Positions 12,701 through 24,845 of a stretch of 64,000 nt of DNA are shown one piece after another; position 1 is the first letter of the stretch; the number at the start of each line of letters is the position of its first letter. Where the stretch lies: assembly GCF_000208865.1 (NCBI RefSeq), contig NC_018397.1, forward strand, positions 2,480,001 through 2,544,000, in the 5' to 3' direction. A model generated the notes under the pieces. That model was not told the DNA's origin. It saw nothing but the letters and a program-made list of their open reading frames with translations, and did not search any database. The DNA is from Neospora caninum Liverpool. Its lineage: Eukaryota > Apicomplexa > Conoidasida > Eucoccidiorida > Sarcocystidae. A program made the translations under genes and the position numbers.

Positions 12701-14276
12701 CAGGGAGGACGGGGAGAGACATCAGACAACGCAGCAGTTGGAACGCGAGGAAGAAGGCGAGCTCCGCCGAGGCCCCAAGGACCCGAAGACGCCGCCACAG
12801 ACAAGATGAGCGCGCGACGAACGCATCAACGAGGCAAACAGAGCACAGGAAAGGAAACGCAAGACGAGACACCGGCAGACTCAACTGCCCCGGCAAAGCG
12901 CGCCTGAGGCCTTGCATGCCGCAACAGCGAAACCGGAGAACCACACGGACTCCACCACTCTATCGCGCACCGCGAGACATTTGCACGCCGGATTCCCAAT
13001 TGTTCGCGTTAATCTCAGGTGTATGCACGCTCGTCTTTTGTTTCTCTTCGTGGCAGTCAACACGGTGAGCCAGCCTGTTCTTCAGCCAAACCGAGGAACG
13101 TTTACAAGCGAGAAACCCGAGAGAAAATGCCTTACCTACAACAATGACATGCATCCGAATTCCGAGACTCTGGAGACGCTCCTGCACGGCAGGAATGTCC
13201 TCGGGGGCTGCTGGGCGTGACTGGCAGTCGGAGAACATGAGGAAGGAAACGTCATTCTGGAAACGGAATCGCGACGGGACAGACAGGGACAGCAGAAAAG
13301 CAGCACAGCAGCACGAAGAGAATAAAGAGCTGCGTCCGGGACGCAAATGCGCGGGGTTTCACACGGAGTTGTTCACTAAGAAGGAGCAGACAGAAAAGGA
13401 GCTCTGTGCCTGGGCAGGGGGCAAAGAGAGACAGACGCGGGCCGCCGCCAAACCGCACACATGTGGACAGCGCACCAGCCAGTCCGATTCTCAGCGCGCA
13501 ATCAGATACCACTGCAGCGCCGAAGGTCAACGGAGCAATGCAGAGCTGGAAAACATCACTCTCCAAGATCCGGGTCAATCGCCCACGTCGTGCCGCTGTT
13601 TTGCGGGACGCTCTGGTACGAATCCAGGCTGTTTTTGAGCATGTACCGGAGGTGCGACGCCCCGGTGTTTTTCTCTCACCTGCGCCAGCTTAGGGCCATA
13701 TGTTTTCTCGACCGTATCGACAGCGACAACCACTGCGTCGATGGCGTCGCTTCGATGGTCAGAGTTCTCGATTTCTTCAACCGCCTTCACAAGCTTCCAC
13801 GAGGCGCTTTCAGGCTGCACTGCGACGTCGACGTGTCTGTAGCCGTCGTCCTCTTCGTCTCCCTCGTCTCCAGGCTGGCCGCCCGGAATCGCGAGCGGAT
13901 TGTTCGTTCTGCAGCTTCCAAAGCACACGACGCCGACGTCGACTTTAGCGGAAGTCGCAGCGAGGCGCTGTACATACACCAGAGCTGCGCGTTTCATGGC
14001 GTGGAAGCTGGAGCGACTGGACCAGCTTTCAGTCGTCGATCCGGCGACTGCAAGGCCTGGGGAAGGCGAGCTCGTGGGTGTCCTTGCAGCCACATGGCTC
14101 ACTCCGACAGAAGGAGAGGTGGTGGGGGACCAGGCAGGCGACCGAGCGGAAGGAAAGGCTTCAGAGCACTCGGGGAGAGCGGTTGGAAATTCGCCCCGCA
14201 GGCTCTGGTGCATGGTGACGCCACAGTCCAAGAGCAGGACAGTGACTCTCTTGAAACTTTGTCCAGGAAGCGCCAT
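9738..14276 (-). CDS. KU80: Ku80 (XRCC5), DNA end-binding subunit of non-homologous end joining
   Basis: Ku70/Ku80 rings bind broken DNA ends in the nucleus and start non-homologous end joining. Four exons (14276-13680, 13256-13136, 12685-11953, 11601-9738) give 1104 residues with no phase conflict. Residues 7 to about 295 form the vWA-type domain (RVTVLLLDCGVTM, NDVSFLMFSDC, IRMHVIVV), with a disordered insertion after the first strand. Exons 3-4 hold the DNA-encircling barrel (YGKQLVAVSAVEQQAF, FVWRAGYPAKLVALLPHV, YGLHLIYLPVAEDML) and the C-terminal arm near 725 (IHNPTLQRYYQLLVYRH). A Ku80 C-terminal domain near 1016 (FNEFLGELKAEL, VGLITHAEDP) precedes a DVDDVLDLVE tail. The start ATG at 14276 sits in CAACATGGC. 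This exceeds the human length (732) mostly through low-complexity insertions. In T. gondii, loss of KU80 is known to favour homologous integration. Confidence 0.95.
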
Positions 14277-16928
14277 GTTGGGTGGAGACGGGGAAGGCGC
14301 AGGGGAGAGAAAGCGCGACGGAGGAGGGAAACGAGCGGCGGGGCGTTGGAGAAAGAGCCGGCGACGAAACGCGGGAAACTGTTCGGCGAAGACCGCGGTT
14401 TGCGAAGTGTTGCACGACGCGAAGCCCGAGAACGTGCAGGTCTGAATCTTCACATGTGGCAGCTGCCAACAGAAGTTCTGCCTTTTCGCCCAGCTCAAAG
14501 AGCCAGCGGACACACAGAGAGTGCCGGTTCTCGACGAGGTTTCCCCAGGTGTTCCTTTCTGTTGGGCGCGTTGCGAGTGAGACGCTTCAAAGACGCGGCA
14601 GAACAAAAAAACGTGATCCCTCAGCGGAGATATGCACACAAATGCCTCTCCGTACCTTGGCAAAGTACAGCGGTACACCCGTCCGAATGTTCAGAATGGT
14701 ACCGCGCCCCAGTTCCGAGAGCAACGGCCGAGAACTGCTGGCCAAGTCTGGACGGAAACACACACTGCGAGGCATCAGGAGGCTGCCTTTCCCGTGCAGT
14801 CAGCACACCACCTCTCGTACATGACACAGAAACCCATTTTTGTACAGACAGCACTGGGACAGAGGGGGACGGGCGATGTCTTCACGCGCGATGCTGCACT
14901 GCACAGAGGTGTACTCTCTCGGCAAACGGCGAGTCGAGCGCACGGAACAGCACACAAGAAACGTGAGGTCTAAAATTCCGGAGTTCAGTCCGATTGAGAG
15001 GAGAGACGCAGAAGGAGTTTTCTGTAAACCAGACTTTCAGCGGAAAAAGGACTCCCGCTGCACATTTCAGAGCTGAAGTTCTGTTTCTCGAGACACACAC
15101 GTTACACTTGTAGATATGTGCGCTTTGCTCGCTGCGCATGCACGCGGTCTCGTCTCCGGCAGTATCGGTCTGTTACTGATGCAAAGGTTTTCAACGCCTG
15201 CCTCGCATGACTGTGTGACTGGCAGTCCCCAGTTCTTGTTCATGGAAGTCAAAAGAGCTTTCACTGATTGTAATATGAAATGGGATTAGTTCACCTAGCC
15301 AACACGATCCTGTCCCACCCACGTGCTGGGGAACCACCGACGAAGATCCAAAAAAAGAGGAATTTCTCGCTAGTGTTGCAGCACACGCCACTTGGATTGA
15401 GGACCAAGGACGCTGACCGCTCGAGGTTCGACACGGAGACGTCGATTTTCCGCGGCCTTCTCCTTCCTTCGCACTTTTTCAGCGTCTGTTCGCTTCGTAG
15501 CTGCAGTATCACGAGGGGCCGCCTCGCGTCTTCCAGGCATGATAAAAGACCGGCAGAGCGAGTTGGTCAGGCGGCAGAAACGCCCTCACCGCGCCGTTCT
15601 GTGTCCTCTCCAGACCTCTGGTGGTTTCTTTTGACACACTGACGATTCGGCAAACTTCTGGTTCGCCACTTAGGCACGCACCCACAGTCTACAGGAGGAG
15701 TCCAGCAACCTTTGGCGAGAGAGATGGCGCATGCCGTGGTAGTAGAGTAGCTGGGTCTGCCGTTTCGTTTTCGTTCAGGAGCAGCGAGGAGAGACGAGCG
15801 AATCCTTGCTCCGAGAAAAGTGTGGAGGTGAAAAGCCGTTGCCTTTTAATCCAGTTTATTAGGAAAGCAAAGAAGGTGCGAGATGGCCTTTGATGGCCAG
15901 ACGCTTTTTCTTCCTAGCACAAGGTGACTTCTGTAGCGTCGAAGGCCCATTTGATCTGTGGACTGACTTGTTCTGGAAGGACATCTCAGCGTGCGCTTTA
16001 AAAAATCCTTTGCCTGACTGCGTTTCACTGTTTCGCGACCTTTCCAGTATTTTTTTGCGCTTGTTTGACCCTTCTTTCTGGGTCCATTTTCAAGGACGAA
16101 GATGTGCGTTCTTGGCCCGGGCAAGACACCGGGACAGCAACACGCGGCACTGGAAAATTTTAAAGGGAAAGCAGGTAGCTGAACAAAAGAAGAGGGTATG
16201 CAAATTCCGCCGAAGGAGTGCCATGCGCTCAAGTGAATCTTTTTCATGCACGCGGTCTCGGCGCACTCACACGAGACGTACCACAAGATCGTTGCCACTC
16301 CGGTACTCTGGGCGACTCCCGTTGCAGCCTCGTTCTTCGGAAAATTCCAGAGCACTCCCAAAATCACTTCTTTCTACCTGACGCTGTCCTTGTCCGTAGT
16401 CTCCCCGGCTCGGTAGCACTTTGTGTTTCCGGGTACAAGATTCCCGAGAAAGCTCGGAGATCCACGTCAGGAGACGATCCAAATTCCACCACAACCTTAA
16501 CGAGCACCCGAGCCGCCTTCACCGAACAGACCCTATCTTTCCATGTTCCTTATCTCGTTCTGCCGTCTTCTTCTCTTTCCTCTTTTCTCTCTTGGTTGAC
16601 AAATAAAAAACACGTTCTTTCCTTGTCGCCATCGGACTCCTGTGCCTGCGTGTGGGGGTGTGCATGCCGCGCTACGTTTAGAACTCTCGGTCCACGCGGA
16701 AGCACTCTGCTGTCCCGGCAAAACTCTGAAACTAAGAAGAGACTGTTCGTGCGGTAAGAACTTTTTGTCTAGTTTCCTGTCTAAAAGCGTGTAAGGAGGT
16801 TAACAGAATGGCCACGGGACAAAAAGCCCAGCCCTTGCTGTAGGTTTCAACTCCGACATTTCTGTCCGCAGGGTGCACAGTCTGTGTCCCTCCCTGCGGC
16901 GCCGCTCGCGCATCCAGGCGCTCAAAGA
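14277..16928. other. Intergenic: Ku80 upstream region and 3' flank of the tRNA-modification gene
   Basis: This 2.65-kb spacer lies between tandem minus-strand genes. It contains many short frames in both directions, but none has a recognisable domain or phase-matched splice partners. The Ku80 promoter should lie in the left half. TA-poor, mixed-composition sequence; no repeat or RNA gene seen. Confidence 0.5.
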
Positions 16929-19900
16929 TTAGGCAGTCTCCGTAGCCTTCGTCTTCGGCGCCGTGTCCACCTCGAAGCTTTTCCTTGCTGCGCTTTCCCT
17001 CTTCGTCCGAGCACGGTGAGCCTTCGACTTGAGGTGGTCATGCCAGTCTGACTCGCCAAAGCAGGTTCGACTGCAAAGCGTGCAGGTGCGCGGTCTGTGC
17101 GAGAAGAAAAGGGGAAACCCAAAACACGAACGGCAACGACACCGGAATGGAGCAAACAAGACGGGAAAAGAGAAAAGGCAAAGACGGTCAAGTCGGCGAC
17201 ACGGGCGTCGTTGAGATGCAGAGCAAGAGAAATAAAGAGCGACACTCACTCAAGCAGCTTATACCTTTTCATACGCAAATACACGAACATAGGAGTTAAA
17301 TAGGTACGAACGTACACGTGGAAAGACGTACCATGCGTGCGCATAAAGAGATGTGTGCGTGCACGTGCAGACAGAGGAGATAATCAAAGAGACACTCTGA
17401 ATGTCTATTTTCGCACGTATATATAGTTAGTGGAAGGATAACAAAAAAGAAGGCTGTAAGCAGACATCGCAAAGCTGTTGCATTCGCTTTTCCACTCTGT
17501 GCGAAACAAATCGAGCTCCCCACCGGTTCAACCCTCCGTCGAGCCACGGATCTTTTCCCACTGCGGAAGAGACGCCTGGACCATGCGCGGAGAGAACCTT
17601 GAGCCGCTCGCGCTTTGCTTTTTCTTTCTCTGAGGATGACAGCACAGAAACGGTGCACGGTAGACGGAGAGCGGCACGACAGTTAGCCCGTGTAAATGCA
17701 GCCGATCAAAAACCGGGCGCTGCCGGGAGAGTCAACAGGCTTTGTATCTCTGTATGCATGCACACAGTCGTCGTAATGGGTGATCGTCAAAAAAAAGAGT
17801 GAGAGCATCGGAGCCCCCGGCGAAGCAGAGAAAGAAGCAAATGGTACCAATGCCCACAGCGCCCGCAGGCGCCAGGAGGTTTGTACTAGCTGATCCGTTT
17901 GTGTACATCTCTCTCTACTGATCTGTCTCTCTGCGCTATTCTAGATAGAGATGCAAGAACAGAAACCGAAGGCAATCAACGAGCATGCAACGCAAATGGA
18001 GCCTCGACGAGATGAGCAAAGAGACAAAAACAGTCGCTCGAAGCCAATATGACACACAGGCACATCTGTGGGGTCTCCTGGAGCGACGGTGGCGACGCGC
18101 TCACCGGAGAGGTGCGCCGCTGCAGCTTGCGGATGGTCCTCCTTGAATGGAACGCCCTTCAAAAAGTCTGGAAGCAGAAAGAAGAGACAGGCACCGCGGC
18201 TTTGATTCCTTTTCGCACGATCTGTTTGAAGGCTTGTCACTCTGAGGATCTTTGTTCCCTCCCTTCTCGCGAAACCGGATCCGGTGGAACTGACGCGAGA
18301 AATCGCACCCTGGCGCGTCAGACGCCGCGACAGAGAGCCTGTTTTGCTGAAACGAGAAACGCCGCGCTCTCCCGGGTTTTCTAGCACAGCCCGCATGTCT
18401 GTCAACGACAGGGCTGGTGGAAGCTATGCCTGCGCAATTTGGCACGAAAAAAATACGAAAGTCGCACAAGCGAAAGCGACGTGGAAGAAACACAACGCGA
18501 CCGACGTCAAGGGCAAACGCCGGAGACGATTTTCCAGGAAACGAGGAGAGACGCCAGGAAGCGAGAGAGAAGAGAACGACAGACGAGAAAGGGAGAGGCG
18601 CACACTGACCTGTCTTGAAAAAGGCCGAACGCAGGAGGAAGGGGAAGGGGGAAACCAGAGGCAAAAAACAAACACAGAGAGAAGACGACACGGATCGGCA
18701 TTGCAATAGATATAGATACAGGTAAAGGTAGAGAGATAAAGATTTTACTATATACAGAGATTTGGACAGATGCAGAGAAGGGAAAAGCCTCCGACAGAGA
18801 GAGAGTCACAAAGGAGGGAGGGAGAGGCAAGGCCAGGACAAACGGCCGGCAAGGAAACCCTCCTGTTTGAGAAGGAACCACTTACCTTGGACAATGCGAA
18901 GCGCTGGGTCGTAAACGTCACTGCTCCACGATCGCGCGTTCTCGCCTGAAGGAACGACGCAGACCTTTCACGGCCCTCACAAATGGTGCATTCCCGAAGA
19001 AGACTGTCGTCACTCACAGCTGATGCACCCAGCGCGAGACTCCGCAGGCACTGGCGTAGGCAAGCACTGCTTGGTGAGAACAAACCAGTCAAACGCATCC
19101 CCACGGACCGCGTAAACGTTTCTGCCGTGTGCATTTCCACGTTGGCTGCGAGGCGACACACTGGACAGGAGGCAGATCGCCTGCGCTTCGAACAGACAGT
19201 CGGCTTTAAGCGGGTCGCCACTCCACGCAGGCCTCGAGACAGTGGGACAGAGACAGGGGAAGGCGGTAGGGTACGAGCGGGAAAGAGATGCATAGGGAGA
19301 CACGGTCGACGGCTAGACAGGAAGACGAGTGGTGTAGAGACACGTGGATGGACGGGTCCCGCCAAGGCGTTCGGTGCAGTGAACTCCGTTCTCACACGAC
19401 ACAGAACGTTCACGTTCACAGACACCGACAAGCTGTCGAAGCGTCGAGCCTGCCTCCCTCTGTTCGTGTGGGAAATCCGTCGCACCGTGGCTGGTGTCGA
19501 GGAGATAGAGAGGCAAGTGTTGCTGGCGAAGAAGAAATTTGTTCACAATCCACCGGCGCTGTTTCTTCGCGTACTGGCAAGACCGCGTCACGACGCAGGC
19601 TGCCGCAGAGGCCACTGTAGGTGGACACATCGTGCCGTTTGGACAACCGAAGCGACAGGAACCATCAGAGAGAGTCGACGAAGAGACTGGTGGCTGTTGG
19701 AGTCGCGCATGTCTTTGGTGGAGAAGGAAAGGGATGAATTCCTTGTAGCCTGGATGAAAACAAAGTCCACGAAACCTCCGCAGGTGAGAGACCTCGATTT
19801 CGTCTTCTCTCCGCCCCCACGTGCGCGTCTCCAGCACGGTCCCCCCTCTCTGTTCAAGGCTCGCCTCTCTCGCTGTGGCGTTCCCGGCACTTTCAGGGTC

Positions 19901-22900
19901 TCTTTATTCTCGCCTTCATTCCCTTTCGAGTTCTTCCGTTATCTCCCTCCGTCTCACCTATACTTTGCAGCACGCCAGGCAATCTCTTCTCTTCTCCCGC
20001 GTCGGGCGCAGCGGCCTCGCCGGGAGTGTCCCCTTCGGTCTCCACGCGCGCGGTGCCTTCCCCGGCATCTGAGTGACGCAAAAGCGCCTTGCCGCAAAGC
20101 GAAAGGCCTTGCTGGTCCTGGACCTTCTGTCTCTCCAGCTCTCGCCCTGTCTCCTGCCGGCCCTCGACTCGTTCAGAATCTGGGTCAGGGTTTTCCGCAT
20201 CGCCGCCTCGGCAGTTGGCGGAGGACTGGCCTCGCTCGTCTGGTAGACCCAAAGCGTCCAGCAGCCACTCGCACTCCCGGAGAAGACCGGCCTGTAGACG
20301 GGGCGCGTGTCCGGGAAGCAGACAAGAGAGCGCCGTTTCCCGTTAGCTGAGGTTTCAAGAGGTCTTGGAAGAGGCGCTTAGTCACGGGAATGGTGTTGAG
20401 GCCACAAACAGCCGAGCATCGAAGAACCATGCGCGGCGCGAAACGGAGGAGTGGCGACAACGAAAAGGCAGAGAAAGAGAGTGAACCGGCTGAACTCTGT
20501 GCGTATGGCCGTATCACGCCGGAAGGGCCAGCACGGGAGACCAGCCGGCCATAGAGAGAAGACACGCAGACTGAACAGGAGCGCAGGAAGCGACAACGTC
20601 GAGAACGATGAACGCACCTGAAGCATCTGGTCGACTCGTTTGTCCAGTCTCCGTCGATGAATGTCTTCGTCCCTGCAGTCGAGCCAGAGAATGCAGCTGG
20701 GGTACCTGAGCACGGACACAAAAAACAGACGAACGCCAGCTCCTCTCTTCTCCCCCGTAGACACGTTTTTCCCGCACCCGCACCAAACACCTTCCTCGTA
20801 ACCGTCTGAAACCCCGATTTATACAAACGGCAGAGACCTCACGATTTTAGATCGGCTGGTACAGACTATCAAACCTTGAACTTCCACTTGCAACGGTTCA
20901 GGCTTTAGCGTTTGGCGTGCTCGGCGCGAACACGTGCCGCTGGGCCCTTCTCCCCCGTCTGCGTCAGGGAGACGAAATCGCCTCCACAGAGCAACACACT
21001 CCCAAATGGCTACAAGTCCGAACGAAGACAAGTCGTGAGGAGAGACAGCCAGCAGAGAGCCCGCCCCTGCGTGGCGCTGCGGCAGATTTAGCGCTTTTCG
21101 TTTCAGTAAAGGAGACAAATGAGCACCCGCATAGCTGTGCCGAGCTCGGCCCGCTGCGATCGTGTCCCGCCCGCGTGGCAGTCGCACGAAGAGAGAAGAG
21201 GGCACAAGAGTCCCCAGGAGAAGCTTAGCGTCCACAACCTCAGTTTCACCCCCCGGACGATGGGACGGATCATGCTACGCGGCGAGACGCGAGGAAAACC
21301 AGTGCGCCCAAGACGCCTACCTCAGACCCTCTTGAATGCTGGCTTCGCGTTCGCGGCGCATGAGCTCACTGTGAGGCACTCCGGTGCTTTGCGTCGTCTG
21401 AAGAACCACCCAAGGTGGAAGAAATGAAGTTTCAATGTCCCGGTGACGAGCAAAGGTATCGACCTCGAATTTCCTATTTCCTTCCTCAAATGCTTCCTCT
21501 ACGTCGACGCAAGTCCTCGGATGTGCGGAGACACTGCTGCGTGTGGATACGGAAGCACAATTGTGGACAGGAAAAGAACGAAACAAACGTCGAAACAGCT
21601 TCACATTTTTCTCTCCTAGCTAACGGCGCCTGACCTCGATGCTGCGAATGATGCGTCGCCTGTCTCGCGGATGCAGCTGCGCCGCCTAAAGACACAAGAA
21701 AAAAGCGAGACTTGCATGCATTCAATAACTCTTCAACCTCCGTTTCACTCTCTGCGGCGGTCCCTCTGGTCGTGTATCTGTGAATTTAGACGCAAGCGCC
21801 TTTCCTCTCTCCGTCCAAGTCCCTTGGTGACCGCAGATCCGTCTTTCGATCGTCTGCATGCACGGTCTCCTCCGGCTTTTTCGTTTGTTCGAAGCGGCGT
21901 TCTGTCGTTCTCGCTACAGAGAGAAGTTGGGATCTACGCGCGCTACACGCATTTCCTTTCACTCTGCTCCAGAGAGGAGAGACCAACAACGCGAGCGAGG
22001 GAGAGAGAGAGGGGAAGAGGCGAAGAGAAAACTGTTGGGTTTGGGAAAGGACGATGACACAGCACAGCGACGGTGCGAAGCTCGGAGAGCAGCGCTGCTG
22101 CCTAGACAGTCCCGAATTGGTAGGCAACACGGTGGTTGTCGCATGGCGCATCCGTTAGAGAAAACGCTGTTTCATTCATCGCCGCGAGGCACGTACCCTT
22201 TCAGGATCCAAGTTCTTCAGTTCAACGTAGAGGGTCTCCGTGGAGAATCTCTCGAGGGCTGCACACAGAGAGAGCACGCATGCAGACCGCGAGAAGGGAC
22301 AGGGCTTGCGCGACAGAGGAAAGGTTTCGGCGACGCAAAGAGCGGAGGAGAAAAACGACCGAGCGGCCTCGTTTTGAGGACAGACAAGCGGGAGAGCCAC
22401 AGGAGTGAAGTTGACGGGAGAACAAGAAAAGACTGATCCCTGTGTCATGTTTTGAAAGCTTACACGAACCGGAACGACCCGTTTGGTCTTGCTTCTCCGA
22501 ATCGGAGTCTTCTGGCGGATAGCGGTCGAGAAGCGAACGCCAGAGTAGGTGCTGTAGATACAGCTGCGTTCCGCCGACGACGATCGGCAAGACACCCCGA
22601 GCATGCAGAGCGTCGATCTGCAGGGGAACGCGATGGCGAGAGGAGAGGGCGCAGGACGGAAGAGAAAACAGATTACTTGAGCAGGTATGAGAAGACGCAA
22701 GGGGGGCGATAAGAAAGTGACGAACCGCGAGGCAAATGACTGGGCGCGGACGAAAGAGGCGAACACATGTCTCGAAAGACTCGGTATGTGAACGGGGGTA
22801 AGTCCGAGAATTGAGAGGTGGCGGTAAGGACGCGCCAGAGATGGGCAACGCGCTAGGAAGTGAACCGGATGAGACCTCGCTCCGACGCCTCCAGCCGGGG

Positions 22901-24845
22901 AAGTCAGGAGAGATCTACTAGAGCAAAAGTAGGGCAAGGTTCAGCAGAGGAAGAGAATGAGAACGGACGACGAATGTGACGCTTTACGCACCGTCCCGGT
23001 CGCCAGGTGGAGGAAGCGCAGGACGCTGAAGTGTGCATCAACATCGCAGATGTCCAGCAAATGGTGGGGCACGAGTTTTCGTTCTTCCACGGAAGCTTTC
23101 GCAGTGGCAATGTCACAGCCCCTGTAGACCTGGGAGAGAAAACGCGAGGCAGGAGACAAGGCGCTGGGATGGTGAATCGGCGCCTTCTCAGGTTCACTTA
23201 TCGTCTGTGTCTAGTCGCTCTCGTTTTCGCCAAGTGTGTGTCTCCTCTACCTCCACGTTCCCCCTCCCTTTATTTCGTTTCTCCTCTGCCTTCCTCTCTT
23301 TCTGTCCCCAAGCTCCCCTCGGCTTCCCCTTCGCTGTTCCCACCGTCCCTGTTCCCCGCTGTGTCGATCTCGCGTCCTCGCATTGCCCGAGTTCGCCCCG
23401 CCTCTCTCTCTCTCGCGCCTCCTTTCTCTGTGTGTTAAAAGGCGCACCTGCATGGAGTCAGCGCTGATAATCTCAGCTGCTTGGCCTTGCCGCTGCATGG
23501 CCAGAGCAATCTCAACACTCAGGCGCGTCTTCCCAACGCCAGTCGGCCCCAAGATAAACACGACGCCGCGAGGGTTCAGAGACGCAGAAGAGGGCGCCGC
23601 CGAAACTGACGAGAGAGAAGAAAGAGGCACCGAAAACGATGACGGGGACGAGGCTGGTGGTGCAGAAGGAGCAACCGAAGAGGAAGAAGAGGAAGAAGGG
23701 AGAGAAGGAGATGAGGAAGAAGAGGAAGAAGGGAGAGAAGGAGATGAGGGGGAAGAGGAAGAAGGGAGAGAAGGAGATGAGGGGGAAGAGGAAGAAGGGA
23801 GAGAAGGAGATGAGGGGGAAGAGGAAGAAGGGAGAGAAGGAGATGAGGGGGAAGAGGAAGAAGGGAGAGAAGGAGATGAGGGGGAAGAGGAAGAAGGGAG
23901 AGAAGGAGATGAGGGGGAAGAGGAAGAAGGGAGAGAAGGAGATGAGGGGGAAGAGGAAGAAGGGAGAGGGACAGACAGCGATCCGAAGGAAGACGGCGAG
24001 GAAGAGAAAGAAGAAACAGGAAAAGTAGAGGGCGAAGAGGATGGCGTCGAGGGAAAACCAGGACAGCCGGACGCAGAAAAAAAGAAGGTACAAGCTGACT
24101 CCGCAGACGGCATCGGGTTTTCCCTGCGTATCCGCGCCAGTGAGAGGCGGGTACGCGCTAATCTCTGACACAACCCGTGTTCGGCGACTGGTTGAGACGC
24201 CCAGTTGACACATCCAGGAGACATCGAGAGAGATTGGCGCGTTGCTCGCCTGTCTCCCCCTCTTGAGACGGGCCGGGTCGTTCTTTCTGCGAGGGGGGAA
24301 AAAGAGGGAAAGAGCCGTCCATCCTCCATTTTTGCGGACAACGGAAGACTTTTCGCTGTATTACAGTCACGGATGATGGACCGAGTTGACGACTCCTCAA
24401 ATCCCAACGTGCCCCATCTCGCCCCCAGGCGCGTCTCTTGCCTTCGGGGACACGGACCTGTAAACTGCGTCTCGCGGTCGCAGCGCCGAGCCGACGGCAA
24501 CAAGAAAGAACCGGAAAAGAGAAAAGAGGGAGGAATCGAAGACACTAGATGAGACACGTACCCCGAATGTCGGAAGCAAGAACGATGGCCACTCCGCCGG
24601 ATTCCTAGTGATGCACACGAGACAAAGCGAGGCGTATGTACAGCTGGCGTGGCTCTGCAGCCTGAAACGACGGAGAGATACAGGCAGGTGGCGAAGGAAA
24701 GAAACGGCGTGGCAACAAAGACGCAGGAGTTTGGCGGCGCGCAGAAGGAGACAAGCGCGAGCGGGATATGGAGAAGCCAGAACGCACAGGCGGCTACCAG
24801 AGAGAAAAGACGAGATGTGAAGGCGGGCCGACGGCTGAAATTCAT
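16929..24845 (-). CDS. TRIT1: tRNA dimethylallyltransferase (MiaA/MOD5/TRIT1 family) with C-terminal C2H2 zinc finger
   Basis: Transfers dimethylallyl from DMAPP to A37 of tRNAs reading UNN codons, giving i6A. Thirteen phase-consistent exons: 24845-23448, 23129-22992, 22617-22464, 22258-22197, 21685-21635, 21397-21321, 20705-20618, 20291-19958, 19749-19486, 18945-18886, 18167-18105, 17629-17524, 17094-16929 (986 residues with this start). P-loop GPTGVGKT is near residue 433, followed by ISADSMQVYRGCDIATAKA, HHLLDICD, LPIVVGGTQLYLQHLLW, LHPRDRRRIIRSIE, ILWLDCRDE and YAKKQRRWIVNKF. The last exon carries a C-x2-C-x12-H-x5-H finger (CTLCSRTC...WHDHLKSKAH) typical of eukaryotic enzymes. The long N-terminal extension is Ser/Pro-rich and contains a 33-bp repeat array. 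The start is uncertain: 24845 is the first in-frame ATG, and later ATGs exist at about 24225 and 24117. The donor at 17523 (GTGGGG) is weak. Confidence 0.88.
23698..23961. repeat. 33-bp minisatellite, 8 units, in coding exon 1 of the tRNA-modification gene
   Basis: Eight head-to-tail copies of a 33-bp unit occur. On the plus strand each begins GGGAGAGAAGGAGATGAG. Seven are identical; the leftmost differs at a few bases. Because 33 is a multiple of three, the array adds an 11-residue Ser/Pro/Leu period to the minus-strand protein and stays open in opposite-strand frames too. Copy number should vary between strains. Confidence 0.9.

Noticed and set aside
13461..14966. Plus-strand 501-codon frame
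   Set aside because: Antisense to Ku80 exon 1, which has clear vWA-domain sequence and a good start codon.
18983..20350. Plus-strand 455-codon frame
   Set aside because: Overlaps four minus-strand exons of the tRNA dimethylallyltransferase that match the family in order and phase.
23236..24168. Plus-strand 310-codon frame rich in Glu, Gly and Arg
   Set aside because: It is the antisense of the 33-bp repeat array and flanking Ser/Pro-rich coding exon of the tRNA-modification gene, and has no domain of its own.
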